DNA from: an uncultured Oscillibacter sp.
GTDB taxonomy: Bacteria; Bacillota; Clostridia; Oscillospirales; Oscillospiraceae
Length of the DNA: 22,000 nucleotides
Direction of reading: 5' to 3'
Assembly: GCA_910588005.1 (NCBI GenBank)
Contig: CAJUQM010000036.1
Coordinates: 7,390-29,389 of the forward strand
Position 1 is the first letter of the stretch, and the number at the start of each line of letters is the position of its first letter. The notes under the pieces were generated by a model that saw only the letters and a list, made by a program, of their open reading frames with translations, did no database searches and had not been told where the DNA came from. Made by a program: the position numbers and the translations under genes. Below are positions 16,001-22,000 of the stretch, piece by piece.

Positions 16001-17401
16001 CGAACCGTAATTGGAGGAGGCGGGGGAGAAGTTGATCACGGAGGGGACCACGCCGAAGGCGGAGCACTTGCGGCTGATCTCAGCGGAAAGGGTGGAGCCG
16101 ATGTTGGGGGTGGCGCTGATCGTGGCGTTCTGGCCGGTGGCGGCTGCGCTGAAAATTGCGTAGTAATCTGTCGCCCTGGAGATGGCCACGGCGGCCGGAT
16201 TGACCGTGATGGTACCGGTGGTCCACAGGGCGTTACTGGGGTTATAGGCCACCCAGCCGCGGAAGGTATAGCCGGACTTGGCGGGTGCGGTAGGCACAGT
16301 GGGATAGCCGCCCTGGGTGACATTCTGGGTGTTGACGACAGAGTTGCCGTTATAGAAACGGACCGTAAAGGTGCCGGCGCTGCGCACGTAATTGCAGACG
16401 GAACAGACATTGTTCACAAAGGCATGGGCAGCCTCCTGATTTTTAACGGTACAGCTGCTGCCGGTACATGCGTGCCAGTGGCTTGTCGCGTTGGTGGTCC
16501 AGTCCTTGGCCCAGCTGTGGGTGTGGAGCGTATAGCCGCAGGTGGGGCATTTGCCTCCCGCATTGGCGGGGCCGTGGACGGCCTCCTCCAGCCGCTCGGA
16601 GCAGCCGGCGCAGTTATACCAGTGGCGGGTTGCGTCGCTCTGGATGCCTCCGGTTTTCTGGTGGGTATGGGTCTGGATAGTAACTCCGCATCTGGTGCAT
16701 TTTCCGGCGGCGTTGGGCGCGGTGTGGCCCAACGCGGGAGTTGCCGTGGGTTTAGTTTCCTCCTTGCACACTTTGCAGATTTTGTATTCCGCACCCGCCC
16801 CAGTGCAGGAGGCCTGGGTGACAGTCACTGTTTCCCACGAGTGGTTTCCAGTTGCGGGGATTGTTTCGCTCCGTGTGTTACCACAGGTCTGGCACACCTG
16901 GGGCTGGACGCCCGGCTTGCCGCAGGTGGCCGCTGTGGGCGTCCCGGTGTTCTGCCAGGAGTGCTTGCCGGTGGCCGGGTCGGCAGAAGTCTTTTCCTGA
17001 GAACATTCAGAGCATTCTTCCGTCTTTGTTCCCGCCGCACCGCAGGTCGCCGTGGTGGACTTCACCACCCACTTATGAGCGCCGGTTTCCGGGATCGGTT
17101 CTTCCTCACTCTGGTTGCAGTCGGGCGCGGTACAGGTGCGGATCTTCAGCCCGGGGACTGTACAGGTGGCTTCTTTGGAAGTGACCCAGCTTCCCCACAC
17201 ATGGGAATGGGTGCCGCCGGGATTGCTGCTGTCGCCTCCTCCGGTGGTATCGTCAGGGTCGTTCTCCCTGGGTGTGACCGTGGTTGAGCCTGCGTCCGGG
17301 GTCGCCGCCGGTTCCTCCGCCAGCGCCGCGGGCATGAGGCTGATGATCATCACCAGCGTTAAAAGGAACGCCGGTATGCGTTTTTTCCATAATCCGTTCA
17401 T
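13040..17401 (-). CDS. Giant secreted SLH-domain protein with Cys-rich and seven-fold repeats
   Basis: 1453 residues. Start at 17401 because GGAGGG stands eight bases upstream; a start at 17416 would swallow that site. An N-terminal signal peptide ends near ALAEEP. Next is a Thr/Asp-rich linker, then ~7 Cys-rich repeats (H-x2-W ... CxxC, roughly nt 16380-17240) that look like small metal-binding ribbons. An InlB-like beta-repeat follows (FTVRFYNGNSVV ... YTFRGW, near nt 16260-16370). About seven repeats of ~125 residues span nt ~13540-16130, each with a GxINYxVxPGKSVDF-like start, an FYYS-type middle and an LTFTAYGTG-type end; the first and last are most diverged. The C-terminal ~165 residues are three SLH domains (including GYTDGSFKPNSTVTYGAALK and FRPSATLNRGQMSAIVWRMN) that bind pyruvylated cell-wall polymer. 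Role: a cell-surface or S-layer-associated adhesin-like protein; ligand unknown. Confidence 0.9.
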   Translation of the reverse strand: MNGLWKKRIPAFLLTLVMIISLMPAALAEEPAATPDAGSTTVTPRENDPDDTTGGGDSSNPGGTHSHVWGSWVTSKEATCTVPGLKIRTCTAPDCNQSEEEPIPETGAHKWVVKSTTATCGAAGTKTEECSECSQEKTSADPATGKHSWQNTGTPTAATCGKPGVQPQVCQTCGNTRSETIPATGNHSWETVTVTQASCTGAGAEYKICKVCKEETKPTATPALGHTAPNAAGKCTRCGVTIQTHTHQKTGGIQSDATRHWYNCAGCSERLEEAVHGPANAGGKCPTCGYTLHTHSWAKDWTTNATSHWHACTGSSCTVKNQEAAHAFVNNVCSVCNYVRSAGTFTVRFYNGNSVVNTQNVTQGGYPTVPTAPAKSGYTFRGWVAYNPSNALWTTGTITVNPAAVAISRATDYYAIFSAAATGQNATISATPNIGSTLSAEISRKCSAFGVVPSVINFSPASSNYGSLYTSSTQSDSYLVRANYDYMLSEISFMTFRSGSYGGYPLGYVAKDSSGQNTVRGTITIGGTSYSNQIEYTVSAGRSKSFSRSDFLDAYRRAVGNGASLYYVVFSAPSDYNDYGTVTSGSKSFTKNNLSDYKFYYSDPRSGEYALDSVAFKADSNARAGKLTLGFTAYGNGSNVSGTVEITIAGTAKGDVTYNVEPGKQRTFDAVDFNKAFQRAYGSSREDIDYVVFNAPTSYDSFRGQLQVNRTTFDRRDLNSTKFYYSSSKYGEYSLDRLSFEADSKAKEGDNISIPFQAYYGTGYNDYENCTLVINIGDGVVGSGDINYDVDPGKSVDFKAKDFNNFFKDAYPGYNLSYVEFEQPDTSAFSQGTLYHNYGISSSKSFTRTTLDDYEFYYSPGNKDYGIGNLTFVANNNFKDTVTLEFTAYGTGDRSVRGTVSIRSTEHANDGDINYTVTPGKSVDFQRTAFNTFFRKKYNSTVSYVIFDRPTDSNVFSNGTLYCDYGTSAQTSFSRSDLGGTRFYYDKGDVGRNDYYLDELTFVADRTFKNPITLTFTAYGEYDDDYVEGELVIKADGSSSITSNYSGSIRYTTTTGVNVQINANDIARYYKRSYPSYNLQYVVLGGIPAAGNLYYNYYNASSYGSTSRTQITSANYGGQSFYLSPSAGQFALTELTYVPSGSNYCASIPFTAYGTGGTGVSGTILISVSRTAVSEVYGVTPRNTAVNFPAAQVYSAVLAATGSALNGIQLLNLPAASAGTLYLGTGSTRADTTTVYTYAAGANQMSQLRFVPSASYTGSVEIPYVALDANGAALASGTFSLGVLNSRKTLKDVNSSTWCYKYVMELTDQNVISGYTDGSFKPNSTVTYGAALKLIMLAAGYPEQAPTGKNVFSGYLSRAQADGIVTRSNVNLSTPITRLQVAQIAAGALKLSTSGLSSVKPFTDTADVYVQALNAAGIVEGYFSNGTSTFRPSATLNRGQMSAIVWRMNQYRK

Positions 17402-17448
17402 AAAGATTCCCTCCATAAAATGTCGGATTGCAGGTGCTGTGAGGTTAC

Positions 17449-17477
17449 ATAATATACCTTTCTATAAAATAGTTGAA
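17449..17477 (-). promoter_or_regulatory. Likely sigma-A promoter of the SLH-protein gene
   Basis: Reading the - strand, TTCAAC (17477-17472) and TATTAT (17454-17449) are 17 bases apart, giving a leader of about 40 bases before the start at 17401. Farther upstream, TGAACAA (+ strand reading) occurs twice at 17494 and 17505, one helical turn apart, which might be an activator or repressor site. Confidence 0.45.
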
Positions 17478-17633
17478 ACAGCCCGCAAATTCATGAACAA
17501 ACTGTGAACAAGCGGCAACATTTTTGTATCAGATTGGAAACAAATTGGCGAAACGCGCCCCGGCCAAGGGATTCCGGACTTTGGAGGGCAGAGGGCGGTA
17601 AGTATTCCCATTTCTGCGCCGGAAAGGTTTCCC

Positions 17634-17662
17634 TTTACAAATAAATATTCCTCCTATATAAT
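17634..17662 (+). promoter_or_regulatory. Sigma-A promoter of prfB
   Basis: TTTACA (17634-17639) and TATAAT (17657-17662) are separated by exactly 17 bases, about 30 bases upstream of the prfB ribosome site and start. Confidence 0.8.
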
Positions 17663-17699
17663 ACTATGGCTAAAGAAAAACGAGGAATGGAGAAACGCC

Positions 17700-18824
17700 A
17701 TGGCTTTGATTGAATACGACGCCTATAAGCAAAAGCTCCGGGAGCTGCGCCCGGAGCTGGATAAGCTGTCTGCCGCCCTGGATATCGAGAGCGCCCGGCA
17801 GGAGGCCGCGCGGCTGGAGGACGAGACCGCTCAGGACGGCTTTTGGAACGATCTGGAGCGGTCCCAGAAAGTGCAGCAGCGGCTCAAGCAGCTGCAAAAT
17901 AAAATCGCCCGCCAGCAAAAGCTCCTCACCGCCTGGGAGGATTTGACCGCCCTGTGCGAGATGGGCCAGGAGGCCGAGGATGAGGAGATCTTGGGGGAGC
18001 TGAAAACGGAGTATACCGCCCTGGAAAACCAGGTAGAGGAGACCCGCATGACCACCCTCCTCTCCGGCGAGTATGACAGTTCCAACGCCATTTTGCAGTT
18101 TCACGCCGGGGCCGGCGGCACCGAGGCCCAGGACTGGGCGCAGATGCTCTACCGTATGTACACCCGGTGGGTGGAGCGCCACGGCTTCACCTATAAGATT
18201 TTGGATTATGAGGACGGCGACGAGGCGGGCATCAAGTCCGCCGCCATCTCCATTGAGGGAGAGAACGCCTACGGCCTCTTAAAGAGCGAGAACGGCGTGC
18301 ACCGCCTGGTGCGGGTCTCCCCCTTTGACGCCAACGCCCGCCGCCAGACTTCCTTTGCCGCCGTGGAGGTTATGCCGGAGATTGAGAATGACGAGACCAT
18401 CGAGATCCGGGAGGAGGACATTGAGATGCAGGTCTACCGGGCCAGCGGCGCCGGCGGCCAGCACGTCAACAAGACCTCCTCCGCCGTGCGCCTGATCCAC
18501 AAGCCCACGGGCATTGTGGTGGCCAGCCAGCAGGAGCGCAGCCAGTTCCAGAACAAGGACAACTGCATGAAGATGCTCCGGGCCAAGCTCCTGGAGCTGA
18601 AAGCCCAGCAGCACGCCGAGAAAATTTCCGATATCAAGGGCGTGCAGATGAAGATCGAATGGGGCAGCCAGATTCGCTCCTATGTGTTCATGCCCTATCA
18701 GATGGTGAAGGACACCCGCACCGGTTATGAGACCGGCGGCATCGACGCGGTGATGGACGGCGATCTGGACGGATTTCTCAACGCCTATCTGACCCAGCTG
18801 GCTACCGGGGAATTGAAGAAATGA
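17700..18824 (+). CDS. prfB: Peptide chain release factor 2
   Basis: 374 residues, close to the usual ~365. It recognises UGA and UAA stop codons in the ribosomal A site and triggers peptide release. Visible marks: an N-terminal coiled-coil domain (about 1-115), the SPF anticodon-like tripeptide (207-209, in VRVSPFDANARRQTSFA) that sets RF2 apart from RF1, and the universally conserved GGQ (252-254, in GAGGQHVN). The start ATG 17700 follows GGAG. Many bacterial prfB genes hold an in-frame UGA near codon 25 and need a +1 frameshift; here the frame is continuous from the first codon, so that autoregulation is absent. It has its own promoter and a terminator downstream. Confidence 0.97.
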   Translation: MALIEYDAYKQKLRELRPELDKLSAALDIESARQEAARLEDETAQDGFWNDLERSQKVQQRLKQLQNKIARQQKLLTAWEDLTALCEMGQEAEDEEILGELKTEYTALENQVEETRMTTLLSGEYDSSNAILQFHAGAGGTEAQDWAQMLYRMYTRWVERHGFTYKILDYEDGDEAGIKSAAISIEGENAYGLLKSENGVHRLVRVSPFDANARRQTSFAAVEVMPEIENDETIEIREEDIEMQVYRASGAGGQHVNKTSSAVRLIHKPTGIVVASQQERSQFQNKDNCMKMLRAKLLELKAQQHAEKISDIKGVQMKIEWGSQIRSYVFMPYQMVKDTRTGYETGGIDAVMDGDLDGFLNAYLTQLATGELKK

Positions 18825-18937
18825 CCCAATTCGGATTTTTCGATTTCAAAGGCGGCGGCCGTCCGGCGCTGCCCCCGCCGCCCAAGGCTCCGCCCCGGGC
18901 CTGCCCCCCCGCACCCAGACCAAAAAGGCGCGGCTGA
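18821..18937 (+). CDS. Possible 38-residue proline-rich small protein coupled to prfB
   Basis: The ATG at 18821 overlaps the prfB stop codon (ATGA), a classic coupling arrangement. The frame has no stop for 38 codons, and its TGA falls inside the prfB terminator hairpin. The product starts MTQFGFFDFKGGG and continues with Pro-rich and basic residues, including four Pro in a row. No family is recognised. The GC-rich run could simply be open by chance, so this is offered with low confidence. Confidence 0.25.
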   Translation: MTQFGFFDFKGGGRPALPPPPKAPPRACPPAPRPKRRG

Positions 18938-18953
18938 TAGCCGCGTCCTTTTT
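18922..18953. terminator. Rho-independent terminator after prfB
   Basis: CGCGGCT (18929-18935) pairs with AGCCGCG (18939-18945) around a GAT loop. The stem is extended by GG/CC and AAAAA/TTTTT after one unpaired base, giving a T-run on both strands. Confidence 0.85.
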
Positions 18954-18986
18954 CCGCAATCCCCGTATATACAGAAAGGAATAAAA

Positions 18987-20366
18987 ATGAGAAACAACCC
19001 GCAGCAATCCACACAGGAAAACAAGATGGGCGTCATGCCCATCGGTCCCCTGCTTGCCGGCATGGCGGTGCCTATGATGATCTCTATGCTGGTCCAGGCG
19101 CTCTATAACATCGTGGACAGCGTCTTTGTGGCGAGAATCAGCCAGGACGCGCTGAACGCCGTCTCCCTGGCCTTTCCCCTCCAGAATCTGATGATTGCCG
19201 TGGGCGGCGGCACCGGCGTGGGCATGAACGCCCTGCTCTCCCGTTCCCTGGGGGAAAAGGACCAGGCTCAGGCCGACCGGGCCGCCAACACCGGCATCTT
19301 CCTCTTCCTCCTCAGTGCCGTCATCTTCGGCGTGTGCGGCTTTCTGCTGGCCCGGCCCTTCTTCCTGGCCCAGACGGACATCGCCCCCATCGTGAACTAC
19401 GGCACGGACTATGCCCGCATCTGCCTGGGACTCTCCATCGGCATTTTCAGCCAGTTCTGCTTTGAGCGGCTGCTGCAGTCCACGGGGCGGACGGTGTACT
19501 CCATGATTACACAGCTCATCGGCGCGGTGATCAACATCATCATGGACCCCATTTTAATCTTCGGTCTCTTCGGTTTCCCCCGGATGGAGGTGGCGGGCGC
19601 CGCCGCCGCCACGGTGCTGGGGCAGATTGTCGCCGCCTTTATTGGCCTGTTTATCAATCTGCGGCATAACCCGGAGATCCACATCCGCCTCAGGGACATC
19701 CGCCCGGACCGGGCCATTGTCCGGGAGATTTACCGGGTGGGGCTGCCCTCTATTGTGATGCAGTCCATCGGCTCTGTCATGACCTTCGGCATGAACAAGA
19801 TTCTCATCAGCTTTACCGACACGGCCACCGCCGTCTTCGGGGCCTACTTCAAGCTCCAAAGCTTCATCTTCATGCCCGTTTTCGGTCTGAACAACGGCAT
19901 GGTGCCCATCATCTCCTATAACTACGGCGCTGCCCGGCTGGACCGGGTGAAAAAGACCTTCCAGCTCACCGCCGCCACCGCCACAGTGATTATGTGTGTG
20001 GGCTGTGCGGCCTTTAACCTGATCCCTGGAACGCTGCTGGGCTTTTTCAACCCCTCGGAGGAGATGCTCTCCATCGGTACGGTGGCCCTGCGGGTCATCA
20101 GCTACTCCTTCCTGCTGGCGGGATTCGATATCATCGCCGGCTCCGTCTGCCAGGCCATCGGCAACCCCGTCTACACGCTGATCTGCTCCGTGTGCCGGCA
20201 GTTGGTGGCGCTGCTGCCGGCGGCGTGGCTCCTGGCCCGGACAGGAGTGCTGGACCTGGTGTGGTTCTGCTTCCCCATCTCGGAGGTGGTTTCTCTGGTG
20301 TTGAGCATCATCTTCCTGCGGCGTACCATGCGCCGGGTGGAGGCCCAGATCGGGCACGGTGACTGA
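18987..20366 (+). CDS. MATE family multidrug/cation efflux transporter
   Basis: 459 residues with about twelve TM helices in two homologous halves, the normal size for MATE exporters. The N-terminal half begins PLLAGMAVPMMISMLVQALYNIVDSVFV (split here as PLLAGMAVPMMI and ALYNIVDSVFV), a signature of the MepA/DinF-like branch; GVGMNALLSRSLGEKD lies in the first half. The second half shows YRVGLPSIVMQS and the repeat-equivalent AYFKLQSFIFMPVFGLNNG. Such proteins export drugs or metabolites using a Na+ or H+ gradient; the substrate cannot be told. A ribosome site (AAAGGA) precedes ATG 18987. It sits after the prfB terminator, so it probably has its own transcript, but no strong promoter is visible. 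A long GC-rich hairpin follows. Confidence 0.94.
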   Translation: MRNNPQQSTQENKMGVMPIGPLLAGMAVPMMISMLVQALYNIVDSVFVARISQDALNAVSLAFPLQNLMIAVGGGTGVGMNALLSRSLGEKDQAQADRAANTGIFLFLLSAVIFGVCGFLLARPFFLAQTDIAPIVNYGTDYARICLGLSIGIFSQFCFERLLQSTGRTVYSMITQLIGAVINIIMDPILIFGLFGFPRMEVAGAAAATVLGQIVAAFIGLFINLRHNPEIHIRLRDIRPDRAIVREIYRVGLPSIVMQSIGSVMTFGMNKILISFTDTATAVFGAYFKLQSFIFMPVFGLNNGMVPIISYNYGAARLDRVKKTFQLTAATATVIMCVGCAAFNLIPGTLLGFFNPSEEMLSIGTVALRVISYSFLLAGFDIIAGSVCQAIGNPVYTLICSVCRQLVALLPAAWLLARTGVLDLVWFCFPISEVVSLVLSIIFLRRTMRRVEAQIGHGD

Positions 20367-20389
20367 GAACTTTTGAGATCTGTGAACAA

Positions 20390-20423
20390 GCCGGCCCGGC
20401 GGCCAAATGGCCGCCGGGCTGGC
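20390..20423. terminator. Long GC-rich hairpin after the MATE gene
   Basis: GCCCGGCGGCC (20394-20404) and GGCCGCCGGGC (20409-20419) pair perfectly around an AAAT loop, and the stem continues over four more base pairs including one G-T. There is no T-run after it, so it is a weak terminator by rule, though its position suggests it ends or protects the transcript. Confidence 0.55.
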
Positions 20424-20475
20424 TGCTTGCGTATTGAGAGCCGCCGGAGAGATGCGATTATTCCCACTCGTTGCT

Positions 20476-20519
20476 GGGTATCGTATTCTAACGGATTTTG
20501 CTTTAGAAATATGATACCC
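20476..20519. repeat. Imperfect inverted repeat, ~16-bp arms, 11-base loop
   Basis: GGGTATCGTATTCTAA (20476-20491) is matched by the inverted complement of TTAGAAATATGATACCC (20503-20519), with one mismatch and one extra base. It has no T-run, so a terminator is not obvious; a protein-binding site, element end or structured RNA is possible. Confidence 0.7.
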
Positions 20520-20569
20520 TGTTCTTTTGATTATTTGATATATCCATATTATCCAGCCTATACGATGGG

Positions 20570-20602
20570 CCGTTATCAAATTGTTATCAGCAATGATAAC
20601 GG
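20570..20602. repeat. Inverted repeat with three GTTATCA half-sites
   Basis: CCGTTATCA (20570-20578) and TGATAACGG (20594-20602) are perfect inverted complements. A third GTTATCA (20583-20589) lies between and forms its own hairpin with TGATAAC around GCAA. The layout suits an operator or a recombinase core. Confidence 0.6.
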
Positions 20603-20735
20603 GAGTAAAGGGTTTGCGATTTGTTCTGCTGGTTTGCGACTGCAACTATATCACAAAAGATGGGAAAATGCAACTATGTGTTCTGCCTTTTAGAATGCGT
20701 TTTTCCCCTACCATTTATCTAAAGACTGGGGTTAT

Positions 20736-21752
20736 TCAATGTAATTGTAGTGCTGGTTGGGGACGGCGGCAAGTCCATTTTGCCATGCCGAAAGATAATT
20801 GTTTTGTTTCCCTTGGATTAAGTGCCAGTTCAGATAGCGCAACACCGTGAAGTGGCAACCCATGGGGGCCAATACGATTTTCACCTTTGAAAAGCCCCAT
20901 GACTGCAAAGGCAGAGCTATTTGACTTGGGTGGGGCATTCAGCCAACTACGTTCATAAAAATACAAACTCACATCTTGGTCTGCCTCATAAATCACCACT
21001 GGCAGGGCCATTCCATGAGGACAAAAGTCCGCATATTCTTCTTCAAGCCGACTGCGATGTTGCTCAAGTTCCTTTGGCGTAAATTGTTTAGTAATTTTGG
21101 GATGGGATAGAGTATCCTCCAAATGCTTCCAGGGGTCAAACCATTCTACTCGGATAAGCCATGCAGTCTTTCCATCCACAGGGGATATTGGCTGTGGTCC
21201 ATTCTCCATATCAAATAACAACGTATAATCACAAGAAAACTTTACTTCATCGAATTTGTCCTGTGGCATCAAAATAATTGTATCATCAGGCGGCAAAGTT
21301 ACAAAGTCGCCTTGCAAATCGTATTTTGACAAAAACAGCGTTTCTATATTTGTGTGCAACAAAGCCCCAGGTATCCATCCCGCCCGTAAAAAGTCTGAAA
21401 GACGCAAAACAGTTTCCCAGTCCTCGCTACGAACGGGAATTTCGCTGGAACCTGTAATGCGATATTTCGTTTCCCCCACCTGAACTGCACTCAACCCATC
21501 CACCAGCAAATGAGGACTAACTCCAGGCTGATACAACAGGCGATCCCTGTTAGTCGCAAGGCTGGCATAAGAACCCCGTTCTCCTGTTTCCTCAACTCGT
21601 TCTAAATAAGATGAATCATGCTGTATCAACCAAAGCGCCGCTGCGTTTCCGCATCTTGTCAGAGCTATGGCGGAAAGCTCGGTGGCTTCTTTATTGATTA
21701 TCCTACATTCGTCCCACGGATGCAGATTTTCACAAATCTGAGCAAGTGTCAT
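20736..21752 (-). CDS. Hypothetical protein of unknown function
   Basis: 338 residues. The start at 21752 is chosen because GGAGGGGG stands six bases upstream; a start at 21770 would include that site. No signal peptide or TM helix is seen, so the product is probably cytoplasmic. It begins MTLAQICENLHPWDECRII and has several Trp/Asp-rich stretches (for example RVEWFDPWKHLED) and a basic region (FTPKELEQHRSRLEEEY). I do not recognise the family. Base composition is clearly more AT-rich than prfB, the MATE gene or the XrtG operon, and codon choice is mixed, which suggests acquisition from another source. It has its own strong promoter and no co-transcribed neighbour. Confidence 0.8.
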   Translation of the reverse strand: MTLAQICENLHPWDECRIINKEATELSAIALTRCGNAAALWLIQHDSSYLERVEETGERGSYASLATNRDRLLYQPGVSPHLLVDGLSAVQVGETKYRITGSSEIPVRSEDWETVLRLSDFLRAGWIPGALLHTNIETLFLSKYDLQGDFVTLPPDDTIILMPQDKFDEVKFSCDYTLLFDMENGPQPISPVDGKTAWLIRVEWFDPWKHLEDTLSHPKITKQFTPKELEQHRSRLEEEYADFCPHGMALPVVIYEADQDVSLYFYERSWLNAPPKSNSSAFAVMGLFKGENRIGPHGLPLHGVALSELALNPRETKQLSFGMAKWTCRRPQPALQLH

Positions 21753-21788
21753 TTTTTCCCCCTCCTGCAAAATCTATAAGTGTCCTTT

Positions 21789-21817
21789 ATTATAACAGCC
21801 AAAACACCCGCTGACAA
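21789..21817 (-). promoter_or_regulatory. Strong sigma-A promoter of the unknown - strand gene
   Basis: On the - strand, TTGTCA (21817-21812; 5/6) and TATAAT (21794-21789; 6/6) are separated by exactly 17 bases, placing the start about 30 bases ahead of the ribosome site. Confidence 0.8.
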
Positions 21818-21826
21818 GTATAAAAC

Positions 21827-21856
21827 AGGAGGGCACCCTTTGGGAGCGCCCTCCCT
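21827..21856. terminator. GC-rich hairpin, possible terminator or repeat unit
   Basis: GGAGGGC (21828-21834) pairs with GCCCTCC (21848-21854), and an inner CCC/GGG pair closes a TTT loop. On the - strand it is followed by TGTTTTATA, a partial T-run. It lies just upstream of the unknown gene's promoter and could end transcription arriving from the right. Confidence 0.45.
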
Positions 21857-21930
21857 GCTGTCCGTTACCGTGCCCCCCGGCTGAACTTCCGCTTTGCGTC
21901 CTCCACGGCCCTGTCTACTCCCTCCGGGCC

Positions 21931-21965
21931 GAAAAAATATCCCGCTGAACTTATTGTTCAGCGGG
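21931..21965 (-). terminator. Rho-independent terminator of the gene entering from the right
   Basis: CCCGCTGAAC (21941-21950) and GTTCAGCGGG (21956-21965) form a perfect 10-bp stem. On the - strand it is followed by ATATTTTTTC, a good T-run. It lies 24 bases beyond the EWE-stop end at 21989. Confidence 0.88.
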
Positions 21966-21988
21966 ACAGATCTGTATTGTTTGGACGG

Positions 21989-22000
21989 TCATTCCCATTC
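21989..22000 (-). CDS. guaA: Last codons of a - strand gene, probably GMP synthase (partial)
   Basis: Only 12 bases are visible: GAA TGG GAA TGA on the - strand, that is Glu-Trp-Glu-stop. GMP synthase (glutamine-hydrolysing) almost always ends in IEWE, and a strong terminator follows at the right distance. The rest lies outside the window, so this remains a suggestion. Confidence 0.4.
   Translation of the reverse strand, partial: EWE

Larger units (their letters stand above)
20424..20735. other. AT-rich non-coding stretch with inverted repeats at the edge of a possible island
   Basis: No gene is supported. Base composition drops sharply from the GC-rich genes to the left. It contains an ATTCCCACTCG sequence (20460-20470) resembling a guaA 3' end read on the - strand, an imperfect 16-bp inverted repeat (20476-20519) and a three-half-site GTTATCA cluster (20570-20602). 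Confidence 0.6.

Noticed and set aside
14681..17287. 868-residue open frame on the + strand opposite the SLH gene
   Set aside because: It is a mirror of the Gly/Thr/Ser-rich coding strand with high GC. It has no ribosome site or recognisable domain, and the - strand gene has a signal peptide and SLH domains.
21861..21940. Short - strand frame ending ...KRKFSRGAR-stop
   Set aside because: It has no start codon of its own and a stop lies just upstream within the terminator stem; at most a gene remnant.
1..22000. CRISPR array, tRNA or rRNA genes
   Set aside because: No regularly spaced short repeats with unique spacers, and no tRNA cloverleaf or conserved rRNA stretches were noticed in reading; a dedicated scan was not possible.

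Overview
The window looks like chromosome of a high-GC, Gram-positive gut Clostridia (Oscillospiraceae-like). This is inferred from the strong AGGAGG-type ribosome binding sites, an S-layer-homology (SLH) surface protein, sigma-A-like promoters and an exosortase-G locus. Species cannot be told from sequence reading alone.

Region 1 (1-11049, + strand) is one tightly packed operon that enters the window from the left. In order it encodes: the end of a surface protein with 78-bp tandem repeats, three CBM9-like modules and a C-terminal exosortase-type sorting signal; a small exosortase of the XrtG type with Cys/Arg/His catalytic residues; a fusion of a processive family-2 glycosyltransferase with an OpgB/MdoB-like phosphoglycerol transferase; a two-TM sensor-like protein; a small 6-pyruvoyl-tetrahydropterin-synthase-like protein that appears to lack its catalytic Cys; a large GT-C-like membrane protein; and a lipoprotein with an SLH-like part and a glycerophosphodiester phosphodiesterase domain. 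Together they suggest, by inference, a surface system that sorts a protein and builds and edits a phosphoglycerol-bearing glycan.

Region 2 (11050-12987) holds about 800 bp with no convincing gene and then a retron. A 309-aa reverse transcriptase carries the retron-specific NAxxH and VTG motifs. Directly upstream is a candidate ncRNA (about 11853-12036) bounded by matching inverted repeats (a1/a2), with two msr-like hairpins and a long msd-like hairpin. No partner (effector) gene is recognisable next to it. A 16-bp bidirectional terminator separates it from the next gene.

Region 3 (13040-17401, - strand) is one very large secreted protein: signal peptide, Cys-rich repeats, about seven repeats of roughly 125 aa, and three SLH domains.

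Region 4 (17634-20366, + strand) is housekeeping: prfB (release factor 2) behind a good sigma-A promoter and without a frameshift site, then a MATE transporter.

Region 5 (20420-22000) is visibly more AT-rich. It contains unusual inverted repeats and one unrecognised gene on the - strand with its own strong promoter. The last 12 bases look like the 3' end of a - strand gene ending in Glu-Trp-Glu-stop, as guaA typically does. A similar short sequence at 20463-20470 raises the possibility of a small island inserted beside guaA.
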